DNA from: an uncultured Bacteroidales bacterium
GTDB lineage: Bacteria; Bacteroidota; Bacteroidia; Bacteroidales; Bacteroidaceae
Assembly (NCBI GenBank): GCA_949297215.1
Contig: CASFRV010000001.1
Location: 62,001 to 126,000, forward strand
Direction of reading: 5' to 3'
DNA: 64,000 nucleotides
This document shows positions 25,604 through 35,404 of this stretch, piece by piece. The position numbers and the translations under genes were made by a program. The notes beneath the pieces are model-generated. The model was not told the origin of the DNA. It did not search any database and saw only the letters and a list, made by a program, of their open reading frames with translations. How positions within the stretch are numbered: the first letter of the stretch is position 1; each line of letters opens with the position of its first letter.

Positions 25604-25643
25604 GCGGGGAGGAGACCTGGAAAGGTTTCCTCCCCGCTTTTTT
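25604..25643 (+). terminator. Terminator after the TetR-type regulator
   Basis: GCGGGGAGGAGACCT pairs with AGGTTTCCTCCCCGC across a short GGAA-type loop (one mismatch) and is followed by a run of Ts to 25643. Confidence 0.85.
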
Positions 25644-25728
25644 GAACAAAACGGATCAGCGTTCGCTTTTACCGGAGCCGGGTGTGTTCTGCCGTTCCTG
25701 TTATGATGTTTGTCTAATCCCAACGAAT

Positions 25729-27582
25729 ATGAAAAAAGAAAACAGAAAAGAGAAACGAGGCTTCGCGCGGCTGCTGGCCCTGGCAGGTTGCCGGCGCAGC
25801 CTGCTTGTGGCAGCCGGCATGCTTTCGGCTCTGAGCGCTTTGGGCATGCTGGTGCCCTACGGGGCCGTCTATGGCGTTTTGCGCGAGTTGCTGACGGCCG
25901 GCTCGGCCGGTGGTCAGCCTGATGCGGGTCTTATGGTGCGTTGCGGCTGGCTGGCCCTGGCCGGGTTGGCAGCGGCGTTGCTTTTGCTTTATGCGTCGCT
26001 CATGTGCTCGCATGTGGCGGCTTTCCGTCTGCTCTACGGGTTGCGTTTACGCCTGGCCGACCACATAGGCCGCCTTTCGCCCGGGTTCCTGGCGTCGACC
26101 TCTGTCGGTGCCGTCAAGAAAACGATGGAGCAGAACATTGAAAAAGTGGAAACTTTCGTGGCCCACACCGTTCCCGACATGGTCAACGTCCTTTCCACGG
26201 TGGCGTTCATCTTTGTCATCTTTTTTTCGCTCTGCCTTCCCTTGGCCGCCGTCTGCCTGTTGACCGTGGTCGTGGCGTTTGCCTTGCAGTATGCCAATTT
26301 CATGGGCCGTCGGGCACGCTCCTTCACCAAGGCCTATTTCGATGCGCAGGAACGCATGAGCGCTTCGGCCGTCGAGTATGTGCGTGGCATCCAGGTGGTC
26401 AAGATGTTTGGCCGCAGCGTGTTCTCTCTGCGGCGTTTCCATCGCGAAATCCTCGACTACAAAGCCTGGGCGCTCCGTGTGTGCGATGCTTACGAGGGCG
26501 GCATGGTGGCCTTTTCGGTGCTGCTCGGTTCTGTTGTCACGTTGCTTGTACCTGCCGGTCTGTTGCTTTTGCAGGGCCGCCCTCACGACGTGGCGCTGGC
26601 TGTGGTGTGGCTGTTTTTCATCGTGATGGGGCCGGGAGTGGCCGCTCCGGTCTATAAGCTCATGTTCCTGGGCGGCGGTACGCGCGAGATCGACGAGGGT
26701 GTGGAGCGTCTGGCGCGCATTTTTGCCGAGCAGCCCTTGCCCGAGCCCGCCATCCCGCAACTGCCGCAGACGTACGATGTGGAGTTTCGCGACGTAACGT
26801 TTGTTTACGGCCGGTCGTGCCGGGCCAATGCTGCTCCTGCTCTCAGCCATGTCAGCTTTCGGGCACCACAGGGGCAAGTTACGGCGCTGGTCGGGCCGTC
26901 GGGCAGCGGCAAGAGCACGGCAGCGTCGCTCATCCCCCGCTTTTGGGACGTCTCTGGCGGAGCTGTTCTCATCGGCGGAGTCGATGTGCGCTCCATCGCT
27001 ACGCAGCAGCTGATGCAGCTCGTGGGTTTTGTTTTCCAGGAAACGTTCCTTTTCTACGACACGCTTTATGCCAACATTGCCGTGGGGCGTCCCGGTGCCA
27101 CGCGAGCCGAGGTGGAGCAGGCTGCCCGTGCCGCTTGTTGTCATGAGTTTATTGAGCATCTGCCGCAGGGATACGATACGCTCGTTGGCCGCGGCGGTGT
27201 CTATCTTTCCGGGGGCGAGGCGCAGCGCGTTTGCGTGGCGCGCGCTTTCTTGAAGAATGCTCCCATCCTCGTGCTGGACGAGGCCACGGCCTTTGCCGAC
27301 GCCGACAACGAGCACCGCATGCAGCAGGCCCTTTCGCGCCTGGCCCGTGGCAAAACGGTCATCGTCATAGCCCATCGTTTGGCCTCCATCGCAGGAGCCG
27401 CGCAGATCGTCGTGCTCGACGGCGGCCGCGTGGTGCAGACGGGCCGCCACACAACGCTCGTTGCCGAACAGGGCGTCTATCGCCGCATGTGGCAGGCCTA
27501 CACCGAGGCCGTGCGCTGGACGCTCTCGACGCAACCGGTCGCACACGAACGAACATCTCATATTAAAGAAGAAAAACAATGA
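25729..27582 (+). CDS. ABC transporter half-molecule, permease plus ATPase (first)
   Basis: A 617-residue type IV ABC half-transporter. Six membrane helices occupy about 20-320. The nucleotide-binding domain has Walker A GPSGSGKST near 390, signature LSGGEAQR near 493, Walker B ILVLDEA near 513 and H-loop IAHRL near 547. It probably forms a heterodimer with the second half-transporter at 28225. The topology and paired arrangement resemble YbtP/YbtQ- and IrtAB-like transporters, but sequence reading cannot decide direction or substrate. The ATG at 25729 follows the TetR terminator. It overlaps the methyltransferase gene by four bases (ATGA). Confidence 0.9.
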   Translation: MKKENRKEKRGFARLLALAGCRRSLLVAAGMLSALSALGMLVPYGAVYGVLRELLTAGSAGGQPDAGLMVRCGWLALAGLAAALLLLYASLMCSHVAAFRLLYGLRLRLADHIGRLSPGFLASTSVGAVKKTMEQNIEKVETFVAHTVPDMVNVLSTVAFIFVIFFSLCLPLAAVCLLTVVVAFALQYANFMGRRARSFTKAYFDAQERMSASAVEYVRGIQVVKMFGRSVFSLRRFHREILDYKAWALRVCDAYEGGMVAFSVLLGSVVTLLVPAGLLLLQGRPHDVALAVVWLFFIVMGPGVAAPVYKLMFLGGGTREIDEGVERLARIFAEQPLPEPAIPQLPQTYDVEFRDVTFVYGRSCRANAAPALSHVSFRAPQGQVTALVGPSGSGKSTAASLIPRFWDVSGGAVLIGGVDVRSIATQQLMQLVGFVFQETFLFYDTLYANIAVGRPGATRAEVEQAARAACCHEFIEHLPQGYDTLVGRGGVYLSGGEAQRVCVARAFLKNAPILVLDEATAFADADNEHRMQQALSRLARGKTVIVIAHRLASIAGAAQIVVLDGGRVVQTGRHTTLVAEQGVYRRMWQAYTEAVRWTLSTQPVAHERTSHIKEEKQ

Positions 27583-28241
27583 AAAAGAAAGGTTTTATCA
27601 GCAGTTTATGGCAGCAGACGCGGCGCCCCTCCGGTTTTTGGGGCCGCTGCATGCTGCTGGGAATGAACGTGGGACACACCGCTCTTGCCCGCTGGGCGTG
27701 CAGGGCTGTGGGCTGGCAGCCCGGTTGGCGGGTGCTCGATGTGGGTTGTGGCGGAGGGGCCAATCTGGCCCGTCTCTTGCAGTGTTGTCCGTCGGGGCAG
27801 GTTTATGGCGTCGACTTCGCGCCCGAAAGCGTGGCTTTCTCACGCAGGAAAATGCGTGCCCGCCTGGGCAAGGATTGCTTTGTGGAGCAGGCCACAGCCG
27901 CGTCGCTGCCCTTCGCAGCAGATACGTTCGACGCCGTGACGGCTTTTGAGACGGTCTATTTCTGGGACGCGCCGCAACGCTGTTTTGCAGAGGTGAGGCG
28001 TGTGCTGAAGCCCGGTGGTATCTTCCTCATAAGTTGCGAAGCGGCCGACCCGTCGGACGATACGTGGACGCGTCGTGTTGCGGGCATGCACGTCTATGGC
28101 CCCGTGGAACTTACGTCTCTGCTAACGGGGGCCGGCTTTGCTGTTGAACGTGCCGACCGCGGCCGTCGGGGAGCTTTGCGCCTGGTGGCCCGTAAAGCGC
28201 AGCAATCGGGAAAGGAGGTAAGCCATGGGAGCCGTCAGTGA
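27579..28241 (+). CDS. Class I SAM-dependent methyltransferase
   Basis: A 220-residue soluble methyltransferase. Motif I is VLDVGCGGGANLARLL near residue 53, followed by the acidic strand YGVDFAPESVAF. The later VLKPGGIFLISCEA is the typical motif III strand (Methyltransf_11/25 type). The start overlaps the first ABC gene by ATGA and the end overlaps the second ABC gene by 17 bases, so all three are translated together. It may modify the transported compound or a precursor; the substrate is not evident. Confidence 0.9.
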   Translation: MKKKGFISSLWQQTRRPSGFWGRCMLLGMNVGHTALARWACRAVGWQPGWRVLDVGCGGGANLARLLQCCPSGQVYGVDFAPESVAFSRRKMRARLGKDCFVEQATAASLPFAADTFDAVTAFETVYFWDAPQRCFAEVRRVLKPGGIFLISCEAADPSDDTWTRRVAGMHVYGPVELTSLLTGAGFAVERADRGRRGALRLVARKAQQSGKEVSHGSRQ

Positions 28242-29952
28242 TGTTTGCGTGGGACGCACCGACCGCCTGCGGCGCCCCGTGACGGCTATGGTGCTGACCA
28301 ATTTGGTGAATGTCGTTCCGTTCTGTCTGTCGGTAGAGGTCGTGAGCGAGATCTTCCGTGGCTATGGCAGCCCGGGCGGAACCTTCCGTTCGGCATACCT
28401 CTGGCAGCTCGTCTTTGTCATGTTGGCTTATGTGGCCGTGATGGTATGGGCCGAGCGTCGCTCGTATCGGGCTTGCTTCCGAGGCGCTTACGAGGTGAGT
28501 GCCCAGGGGCGACTGGCTTTGGCCGAGCATTTGCGCCGCTTGCCGTTGGGCCGTCTGCTCCGCTACGACCCGGGCGATCTTTCGTCGATGATGATAACCG
28601 ACTTCATGATGGCCGAAACGGGCATTTCGCATCATTTGCCTCAGTTGCTTGGCGCACTGGCCATGCCTTTGCTGGCGTTTGCTTGTTTGCTGTGGATCGA
28701 CTGGCGCATGGCGTTGGCCATGTTTGCCGCCCTGCCGCTGGCCGCGCTTGTGCTGTGGGTGACGTCGCTGTTGCAACGCCGCCTGAGCGGGCAGCAGCTT
28801 GCGGCCAAAGTGGAGGCCGGCAACCGGATGGAGGAGTATCTGAAAGGATTGCGCGTGATGAAGGCCTATGGGCTGGTGGGAGCCCGCTTTGTCCGTTTGC
28901 GCGAGGCCTTTGCAGCCCTGCGCCGTGCCGCCATCCGTCAGGAAGCTCTGCTGGGCCCCTTTGTTTTGCTTTCCGTCGCGATGCTCAGAGCAGGCCTGAC
29001 GCTCATGGTGCTGTGCGGCACGTATCTGCTGGCCGGCGGCCATCTTTCGGTCAGCGTTTTCGTGTTGTTTCTCGTTGTCGGTTCGCGCGTGTTCGACCCG
29101 CTGACGACGGCCCTGACCCAGTTTGTGGAGTTTCGCTATTATGCCATGGCCGGCGGACGCATTTTGCGGCTGATGCGCGAACCCGTCATGCCCGGGCGCG
29201 CAAAGGCTCCCGCCCGGGGCGACCTTGTCATGGAGCACGTTGCCTTTGGCTATGCTGACAAGGAGGTGCTGCACGACGTGTCGCTCACGTTTCGCCGCGG
29301 CACCATGACAGCTCTGGTGGGGCCTTCGGGCAGTGGCAAGAGCACGTTGCTGAAGCTGGCGGCCCGCTTCTACGACCCCGACGGCGGCCGCATCGTTTAT
29401 GGCGGAACGGACTTGGCGGGTCTCGACCCGGAGGATTACATGCAGCACGTGTCGATGGTTTTTCAGGACGTCTGTCTTTTTCACGACACCGTGCGCAACA
29501 ACATCCGCTTCGGGCGGCCCGATGCCACCGATGCTGAGGTCGAGGATGCTGCTCGGCGGGCGGCATGCGGCTTTGTGAGCCGTTTGCCCGGCGGGCTCGA
29601 TGCGGTGATAGGCGAGGGTGGTTGCACTTTGTCGGGAGGTGAGCGGCAGCGCATCAGCATAGCCCGGGCTTTGCTCCGCGATGCACAGCTTGTCCTGCTG
29701 GACGAGGCAACGGCCTCGCTCGACCCTGAAAACGAAGCCGAGGTGCAGCGCGCCGTTTCGGCCCTGGTGGCCGGTCATACGCTGATTGTCGTGGCTCATC
29801 GCTTGAAGACCATCTGCCGGGCCGACAACATCGTCGTCATGGACGGCGGCCGTGTGGTGGAGCAGGGGACGCACGAGGACTTGCTCCGTGCCGGCGGGCT
29901 CTATGCACGCTTGTGGCGCTTGCAGGCTGCCACGGACGGCTGGCGCTTGTAG
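28225..29952 (+). CDS. ABC transporter half-molecule, permease plus ATPase (second)
   Basis: A 575-residue ABC half-transporter with about six helices in residues 20-300. The ATPase domain has Walker A GPSGSGKST near 366, signature LSGGERQR near 470, Walker B LVLLDEA near 490 and H-loop VAHRL. Both half-transporters keep complete ATPase motifs, so both sites could be active. It overlaps the methyltransferase gene by 17 bases and ends the operon. No clear terminator was found in the 178 bases before the convergent comEC. Confidence 0.9.
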   Translation: MGAVSDVCVGRTDRLRRPVTAMVLTNLVNVVPFCLSVEVVSEIFRGYGSPGGTFRSAYLWQLVFVMLAYVAVMVWAERRSYRACFRGAYEVSAQGRLALAEHLRRLPLGRLLRYDPGDLSSMMITDFMMAETGISHHLPQLLGALAMPLLAFACLLWIDWRMALAMFAALPLAALVLWVTSLLQRRLSGQQLAAKVEAGNRMEEYLKGLRVMKAYGLVGARFVRLREAFAALRRAAIRQEALLGPFVLLSVAMLRAGLTLMVLCGTYLLAGGHLSVSVFVLFLVVGSRVFDPLTTALTQFVEFRYYAMAGGRILRLMREPVMPGRAKAPARGDLVMEHVAFGYADKEVLHDVSLTFRRGTMTALVGPSGSGKSTLLKLAARFYDPDGGRIVYGGTDLAGLDPEDYMQHVSMVFQDVCLFHDTVRNNIRFGRPDATDAEVEDAARRAACGFVSRLPGGLDAVIGEGGCTLSGGERQRISIARALLRDAQLVLLDEATASLDPENEAEVQRAVSALVAGHTLIVVAHRLKTICRADNIVVMDGGRVVEQGTHEDLLRAGGLYARLWRLQAATDGWRL

Positions 29953-30130
29953 GGTGAGGCCTCTTTGGGGCGTTATGGGAAAAGCAGGGGCGGGGTGCAG
30001 CCGGCGGTTGCGGCCTGCCCCTTGCAGCATGCAGGGACGATACGTGGCCGGCCAGCCGGGAACGTGCGGCCGGCAGCCTGAAAAAAGCTGGGGCGAGGCA
30101 TGGGGGGTGCTGCGCAGTGGGATAGCGGCG

Positions 30131-32257
30131 TCAGCGGGCGGGTGGCGTGCCAGTATGCGCGGTACGGACGACGAGGGCGCCCCGTTCGGCCATGTCGTGG
30201 CAGGGCAGGCCGGCGGCCCGTGCTTCGGAGGCGAAGCGGTGGCGGTAGAAGTCGGTGAGCGAGCCGTCGAGCACGACGAGGCGCGGCCGGTAGGTGCGCA
30301 GCACGGGAGCCAGCCGGCCGCGGGCGCCGCGCGCCACGAGCAGAAAGTCCACCGCTTCGGTGCGACGGGGCAGGGCACGCGGCCAGCGCGAGCGAAACAC
30401 GGCCACCGTGCGTCCGTCGAAGCGCAGCAGGTGGCCCGGCGCAAGGCTGTCGGGGCGACCGCTTTGCGTGGTGAGCAGACGGGGCGGGTTGATGCCCTCG
30501 GGCTGCCAGAAGTTGCGCCGCAGATAGTCGATGTCGGTGCTCACGCGCGCCGTGTCGGGCGTCCACAGATAGGAGCGTTCTTCCGAGAGCAGGCAGTGGA
30601 CGGCAGGCTCGCGGCGCAGGTTGTAGAAGATGAGCTCCCCGGCGTGGCGCCCCGGCCGCCGGGCATAAAGTTCGACGCCGGCGATGAGGCCAGCCACGCA
30701 GATGGCGAGCACCGTGGGCAGGCGCCGCCGTCCGTGCAGGCCGTGGAGCAGCAGGGCGAAGAGCACGTAGCAGAGGGCGGCCGTAAGCGGAGTGGGGTAG
30801 CAGCTGACGGTGCAGCCCGGCAGCGTGGCGAGCCATTCGAGGGCACCGTGTAGGGCGCGCAGCAGGCCGTCGAGCGCAAAGGCCAGCGGCATCCGCAGGA
30901 ACGGGACGGCCAGAAACGCGAGCGAGCAGAGCAGCAGCGGATAGCTCAGCGGCACGGCCACGAGGTTGGCGGCGAGCCCGTAGACGGGCACCGTGTGGAA
31001 CACGCAGGCCACCACGGGCAGCGTGCCGAGCTGGGCCGCCACCGAGAGGGCCGCCACCTCGTAGACGAAAAGCGCGGCGCGGTGGCGCACGATCCACCGC
31101 GGACATGGCACGAGGGGCATGAGCACCAGGATGGCAAAGACCGAAAGGCACGACAGCTGGAAGCCAACGTCGAAGAGCGCCTGCGGGGCACCGATGAGCA
31201 TGAGGAACGCCGCGGCTGCCAGATAGTTGATGGAGAAGCGGTCGAAATAGAGAAGCGAAAGCAGTTCGGCCACGGTGAACATGATCGTGGCGCGCACGAG
31301 CGAGAGCGGCAGGCCCGTGACGAAGGCAAAGGCCCACAGCCCCGCCAGCCCGGCCAGGCTCAGCACGCCGTTCAGGCGGCGGTTGTACACGTGGCGCAGC
31401 AGGAGAAAACGGTAGAAGGCGTAGAGGATGCCGACGTTCATGCCCGAAAGGGCCAGCAGGTGGCTGATGCCCGTTTGCGCATAGAGGCTCTCGGTGGCAT
31501 CGTCCAGGCGGCTGCGGTCGCCCAGCGTGATGGAGGTCACGACGGCCAGGCTGCGCCCTTCGAGGTGGAGGGCAAACTGCTCCGAGAGGCTTTCGCGCAG
31601 GCGCAAGGCCTTCACTTTCAGCCGTTGCAGCAGCGGCAGGGCATCCAGCAGGCTGCGGGCCGTGGCGGGCGAGGCTTTTTGCCAGTGGCCGGTGGGGCAG
31701 AAGCCCGTTCCGCTGATGCGGTTGTGGCGCAGGTAGGCGCCATAGTCGAACTCGCCCGGATTGCCGCTGCCCCGCGGGGTGGCGAGCGGGGCGCGAAACA
31801 GGAGGGCGTCGCCCGGCGCAAGGCTGTCGGCCTGCATGAGCGTGAGGCGCACGGTGCGACCGTCGGCGGCGCCGCCCACGATGCGCACGTCGGCCAGCGT
31901 GGCGCGGGCCGTATAGCGCGGCGGAGCCACGACAACGCCTTTGGCATCGGTCGGCGCGTCGGGCCATGTGCAGGTGGCGGCGTTGCGTGCCGCCACGAGA
32001 AAGCCTGCCCCCGTGCAGCCGAACGCCAGGTTCAGACAGGTCACGTAGAGCAGGCTGTAAACGGTGCGTTCGTAGCGCCGGTGGCAGACGATGGCCGCGG
32101 CAGCCAGGGACACGGCGGCCGTAAAGAGGGCCCATGTGGCCGTGGCGAGCCGGGCGTAGCACACCTCGCCGACGAAGATGCCCGCGGCAAAGGGCACCAG
32201 CAGGCGCAGGAGGGGGTGGGTGTCGAAAAGTTTTTCGTATGACCTTAGCGGCTGCAC
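30131..32257 (-). CDS. comEC: ComEC/Rec2-family DNA uptake channel
   Basis: A 708-residue inner-membrane protein. The N-terminus has two hydrophobic segments and a DUF4131-type soluble part. The Competence domain contains the conserved GISHLLALSGMNVGILY and continues with many membrane helices to about residue 530. The C-terminal ~170 residues would be the metallo-beta-lactamase domain, but I find no HxHxDH metal motif, only a short remnant-like fold (RPRLVVLDGS ... SEARAAGLPCHDMAERGA). Such shortened forms are common in Bacteroidota. The start overlaps the 3' end of rpe by 13 bases, so it is cotranscribed with rpe. Confidence 0.88.
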   Translation of the reverse strand: MQPLRSYEKLFDTHPLLRLLVPFAAGIFVGEVCYARLATATWALFTAAVSLAAAAIVCHRRYERTVYSLLYVTCLNLAFGCTGAGFLVAARNAATCTWPDAPTDAKGVVVAPPRYTARATLADVRIVGGAADGRTVRLTLMQADSLAPGDALLFRAPLATPRGSGNPGEFDYGAYLRHNRISGTGFCPTGHWQKASPATARSLLDALPLLQRLKVKALRLRESLSEQFALHLEGRSLAVVTSITLGDRSRLDDATESLYAQTGISHLLALSGMNVGILYAFYRFLLLRHVYNRRLNGVLSLAGLAGLWAFAFVTGLPLSLVRATIMFTVAELLSLLYFDRFSINYLAAAAFLMLIGAPQALFDVGFQLSCLSVFAILVLMPLVPCPRWIVRHRAALFVYEVAALSVAAQLGTLPVVACVFHTVPVYGLAANLVAVPLSYPLLLCSLAFLAVPFLRMPLAFALDGLLRALHGALEWLATLPGCTVSCYPTPLTAALCYVLFALLLHGLHGRRRLPTVLAICVAGLIAGVELYARRPGRHAGELIFYNLRREPAVHCLLSEERSYLWTPDTARVSTDIDYLRRNFWQPEGINPPRLLTTQSGRPDSLAPGHLLRFDGRTVAVFRSRWPRALPRRTEAVDFLLVARGARGRLAPVLRTYRPRLVVLDGSLTDFYRHRFASEARAAGLPCHDMAERGALVVRTAHTGTPPAR

Positions 32258-32904
32258 GACGTTTTCAGTGCATGGATTTCGGCCCGCGGGTCGGGCGCGC
32301 GGAACACGGCGCTGCCGGCCACGAGCACGTCGGCCCCGGCCTCAACAAGGCGCCGGCCCGTTTCGCGGTTGACGCCGCCGTCCACCTCGATGAGCGCATG
32401 CGAGCCGCTGCGGTCCACGAGTTCGCGCAGGCGGCGCGTCTTGTCGACGGAGTGTTCGATAAACCGCTGTCCGCCGAAGCCCGGGTTCACCGACATGAGC
32501 ATCACTAGGTCGAGGTCGGCCACGATTTCTTCCAGGCACGCCACGGGCGTGTGGGGGTTGAGCGTTACGCCGGCCATCATGCCTTCGGCCTTGATTTGCT
32601 GCACCACGCGGTGCAGGTTGGTGCAGGCTTCGTAGTGTACGTTCATCACCTTGGCGCCCAGGGCCTTGACTTCACGGATAAACTTCTCGGGCTGCACGAT
32701 CATCAGGTGTACGTCGAGCGGTTTGCGGGCCGAGCGCGCCATGGCCTCCATAACGGGAAAGCCGAAGGAGATGTTGGGCACGAACACGCCGTCCATGACG
32801 TCGAGGTGGAACCAGTCGCATTCGCTTTCGTTGAGCATTTCGATGTCGCGCTGCAAGTGGGCGAAGTCGGCCGAGAGCAGCGAGGGGGCAATCAGTGGGG
32901 TCAT
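32245..32904 (-). CDS. rpe: Ribulose-phosphate 3-epimerase
   Basis: Rpe interconverts ribulose 5-phosphate and xylulose 5-phosphate in the pentose phosphate pathway. The 219-residue TIM barrel has IAPSLLSADFAHL, the catalytic WFHLDVMDGVFVPNISFG, MLMSVNPGFGGQRFI and IEVDGGVNRETG. The ATG at 32904 gives the standard N-terminus (MTPLIAPSLLSADF); longer upstream reading crosses the promoter. It is followed by comEC in the same operon. Confidence 0.95.
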   Translation of the reverse strand: MTPLIAPSLLSADFAHLQRDIEMLNESECDWFHLDVMDGVFVPNISFGFPVMEAMARSARKPLDVHLMIVQPEKFIREVKALGAKVMNVHYEACTNLHRVVQQIKAEGMMAGVTLNPHTPVACLEEIVADLDLVMLMSVNPGFGGQRFIEHSVDKTRRLRELVDRSGSHALIEVDGGVNRETGRRLVEAGADVLVAGSAVFRAPDPRAEIHALKTSCSR

Positions 32905-32996
32905 AATGGAAAAGTGGGGCAGTATGCCAGGGTTCGACAATGTGATGCGTCGCGCCGTGCGGTGTGCGGAGGCACTGTGCCGGCGGCAACCGTGGG

Positions 32997-33027
32997 CAAA
33001 GGTACGGCTTTCCCGCGGCAACGGCAA
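32997..33027 (-). promoter_or_regulatory. rpe-comEC promoter
   Basis: On the minus strand: TTG (complement of 33025-33027), 20-base spacer, TACCTTTG (complement of 32997-33004). The leader to rpe is about 90 bases. The -33 element lies inside one arm of a 13-bp inverted repeat. Confidence 0.7.
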
Positions 33028-33090
33028 GCGCCCGCCTCCGTTTCTTCCCTTTGGCGCGTTGCGCGCGGCCGGTGCCGGCGCTTGCCGTTG
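33019..33090. repeat. 13-bp inverted repeat between divergent promoters
   Basis: CAACGGCAAGCGC at 33019-33031 and GCGCTTGCCGTTG at 33078-33090 are exact reverse complements, 46 bases apart. Each arm contains the TTG -33 element of an outward-facing promoter: rpe on the minus strand, and a weaker TTG-N20-TATTTTG (33082-33111) toward the S9 peptidase gene on the plus strand. Confidence 0.65.
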
Positions 33091-33134
33091 TCAGTTTTTT
33101 TCGCTATTTTGCACTGCCAAAAACTTCAACACTT

Positions 33135-35003
33135 ATGACGACGACAGACACACTTTCATCCGGCGAGGTGAGCGGGGGCGCGCGTCCCCTCATCCCGCTG
33201 GAAGATTTTTTCAGAAATTCCGAACGGACGGCCTATCAGATTTCGCCCGACGGGACGCACATCTCTTATATGGCTCCCTACGAAAACCGCATGAACCTCT
33301 TTGTGCAGCGCGTGGGTGCGGCCGAGACCGTGCGCCTGACGAGCGAGACGGAGCGCAGCGTGGCGGGATACATGTGGGCCGACGACCGACGCCTGCTTTT
33401 CATGAAGGACAGCGGCGGCGACGAGAACTATCGCCTTTTCGGCGTCAATCTGGACGGCAGCGACCTGCGCGCCTACACCGACTTTCCCGGGGTGCGCACG
33501 GGCATTATCGACGATTTGGAGGAGGTGCCCGGCTGCGTAATGATCGGCATGAACAAGAGAAATCCCGAGGTGTTCGATCCCTACCGCCTTGACCTGAACA
33601 CGGGCGAACTGACGCTGCTGGCCGAAAACCCCGGCAACTATCAGGGATGGATGACCGACCACGAGGGGCGCCTGCGCGCCGTGACGGCCATCGTCGACGG
33701 CGTGAACACGCAAATCCTCTACCGCGACACCGAGGACGAGCCGTTCCGCCCCGTGCTGACCACGAACTTTAAGGACGAGGTGAGCTTTCTGGAATTTACG
33801 CCCGACAACAAAAACGTCTATGCCGCCACCAATCTGGGACGCGACAAGGTGGAGCTCGTGCTGATGGACCCGTCGACGTGCACCGAGCTCGAGCAGCTCT
33901 ATGCCCACCCGCGTTACGACGTGGCTTCCATCAGCTATTCGCGCAAGCGCAAGAAGTTGCTCGGCGTTTTCTGCACGGGTCACAAGGAACCCGTGCGCCA
34001 CTATTTCGACGACGAGGCCCGCAGGCGTCGCGAGCGCATGGAGAACCATTTCCCGGGACGGCGCTTTGGCATTGCCGACATGGACAAGAGCGAAACGAAG
34101 CTCCTTGTTTACGTCGGGGGCGACCGCACGCGCGGGGCCTACTATTTCTATGACGAGGCGACCGACCGGGTGGAAAAGATTGCCGAGCTGGCGCCGTGGA
34201 TACGCGAGGACGACATGGTGGAGATGCACCCCGTGACCTACACCACGCGCGACGGGTGGACCATCGAGGCCTATCTCTCGCTGCCCCACGGCCTGACGCC
34301 CGCGACGGCGCGCCATCTGCCGGTCGTGGTCAACCCGCACGGCGGTCCGTGGGCGCGCGACACGTGGGGCTATTCCTCTGAGGTTCAGTTTCTCTGCAAC
34401 CGCGGCTACGCCGTGTTCCAGATGAATTTCCGCGGCTCCACGGGCTATGGCCGCAAGTTCCTCGAAGCCAGCTACAAGCAGTGGGGCCGCGCCATGCAGG
34501 ACGACATTACCGACGGCGTCGAGTGGCTCAAAGCCCGCGGCATCGCCGATCCGCGCCGCATCGCCATATATGGCGGCAGCTACGGCGGGTATGCCGCTCT
34601 GGCGGGCGTCACGTTCACGCCCGACCTCTATGCTTGTGCGGTCGACTACGTGGGCGTCTCCAATCTCTTCACGTTCATGCAGACCATCCCGCCCTACTGG
34701 AAGCCAATGCTCGAAATGATGTACGAGCAGGTGGGCGATCCCGAAAAAGACAAGAAGATGATGGCCGCCTGCTCCCCGGCTCTTCATGCCGACCGCATCA
34801 AGGCGCCGCTGCTCGTGGCTCAGGGCGCCAACGACCCGCGGGTCAACAAGGACGAGAGCGACCAGATGGTGGCTGCCCTCCGCAGTCGCGGCGTCGAGGT
34901 GGAATATATCGTCAAGGACGACGAGGGTCACGGATTTCACAACCAGGAAAACCGTTACGACTTCTATCGCGCCATGGAGCGGTTCTTGCAAAAATATCTT
35001 TAA
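33135..35003 (+). CDS. S9-family serine peptidase (prolyl oligopeptidase/acylaminoacyl-peptidase type)
   Basis: A 622-residue cytoplasmic peptidase without signal peptide. The first ~370 residues form a beta-propeller (TolB-like repeats such as [18 protein letters not shown]). The alpha/beta hydrolase domain has the catalytic serine in [13 protein letters not shown] near residue 482, the aspartate in [14 protein letters not shown] near 567 and the histidine in [11 protein letters not shown] near 599, so the triad is complete. The ATG at 33135 is chosen because upstream sequence is promoter and repeat. Monocistronic, ended by a strong terminator. Confidence 0.93.
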   Translation: MTTTDTLSSGEVSGGARPLIPLEDFFRNSERTAYQISPDGTHISYMAPYENRMNLFVQRVGAAETVRLTSETERSVAGYMWADDRRLLFMKDSGGDENYRLFGVNLDGSDLRAYTDFPGVRTGIIDDLEEVPGCVMIGMNKRNPEVFDPYRLDLNTGELTLLAENPGNYQGWMTDHEGRLRAVTAIVDGVNTQILYRDTEDEPFRPVLTTNFKDEVSFLEFTPDNKNVYAATNLGRDKVELVLMDPSTCTELEQLYAHPRYDVASISYSRKRKKLLGVFCTGHKEPVRHYFDDEARRRRERMENHFPGRRFGIADMDKSETKLLVYVGGDRTRGAYYFYDEATDRVEKIAELAPWIREDDMVEMHPVTYTTRDGWTIEAYLSLPHGLTPATARHLPVVVNPHGGPWARDTWGYSSEVQFLCNRGYAVFQMNFRGSTGYGRKFLEASYKQWGRAMQDDITDGVEWLKARGIADPRRIAIYGGSYGGYAALAGVTFTPDLYACAVDYVGVSNLFTFMQTIPPYWKPMLEMMYEQVGDPEKDKKMMAACSPALHADRIKAPLLVAQGANDPRVNKDESDQMVAALRSRGVEVEYIVKDDEGHGFHNQENRYDFYRAMERFLQKYL

Positions 35004-35020
35004 GCGCGACGAACCATTGA

Positions 35021-35059
35021 CGGGGAAACTGTTTCATGCGGCAGTTTCCCCGCTTTTTT
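35021..35059 (+). terminator. Terminator after the S9 peptidase gene
   Basis: CGGGGAAACTG (35021-35031) pairs perfectly with CAGTTTCCCCG (35042-35052), followed by CTTTTTTA. Confidence 0.9.
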
Positions 35060-35404
35060 ATGCGCTTTCCCGGGCCTCGTTTTTTTCGCTGTCCACGCAC
35101 AACTTTACAGCTTGTTCTACGGGTGCTTGCTCACGAAGTTAAAATTTGTATAAGCGTGAGAGTTGTTGAGAACGCACATCTTCTTTTTGCTCGATGCAAG
35201 CTGTTTAAAATGAATGCTTAACGGCGTGGCTCTGCGTTCACTTGTTTCGTTTCTTCGTCGCAAAGTTCCGAAAAATAATGACAGCTGTATGCCTCTTTTT
35301 AGAGAAAATGGCCCCAAGTTCCGTGCCTTCTGGTGGGGGAAGAGAGGGGGCGCCGGTGCCCGGCCGGCGGCCGATTGCGGGGTGCGATGGGGGAGGTGGC
35401 GGGC
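35060..35404. other. Convergent spacer, nothing recognised
   Basis: Between the S9 peptidase terminator and the purT terminator lie about 345 bases of mixed composition. Short open frames occur, but none has a promoter box or recognisable protein features. Confidence 0.5.

Noticed and set aside
24907-25728. Extended N-terminus of the first ABC half-transporter (891-codon frame)
   Set aside because: The extension is the TetR gene read in another frame plus a terminator. The ATG at 25729 starts the real protein.
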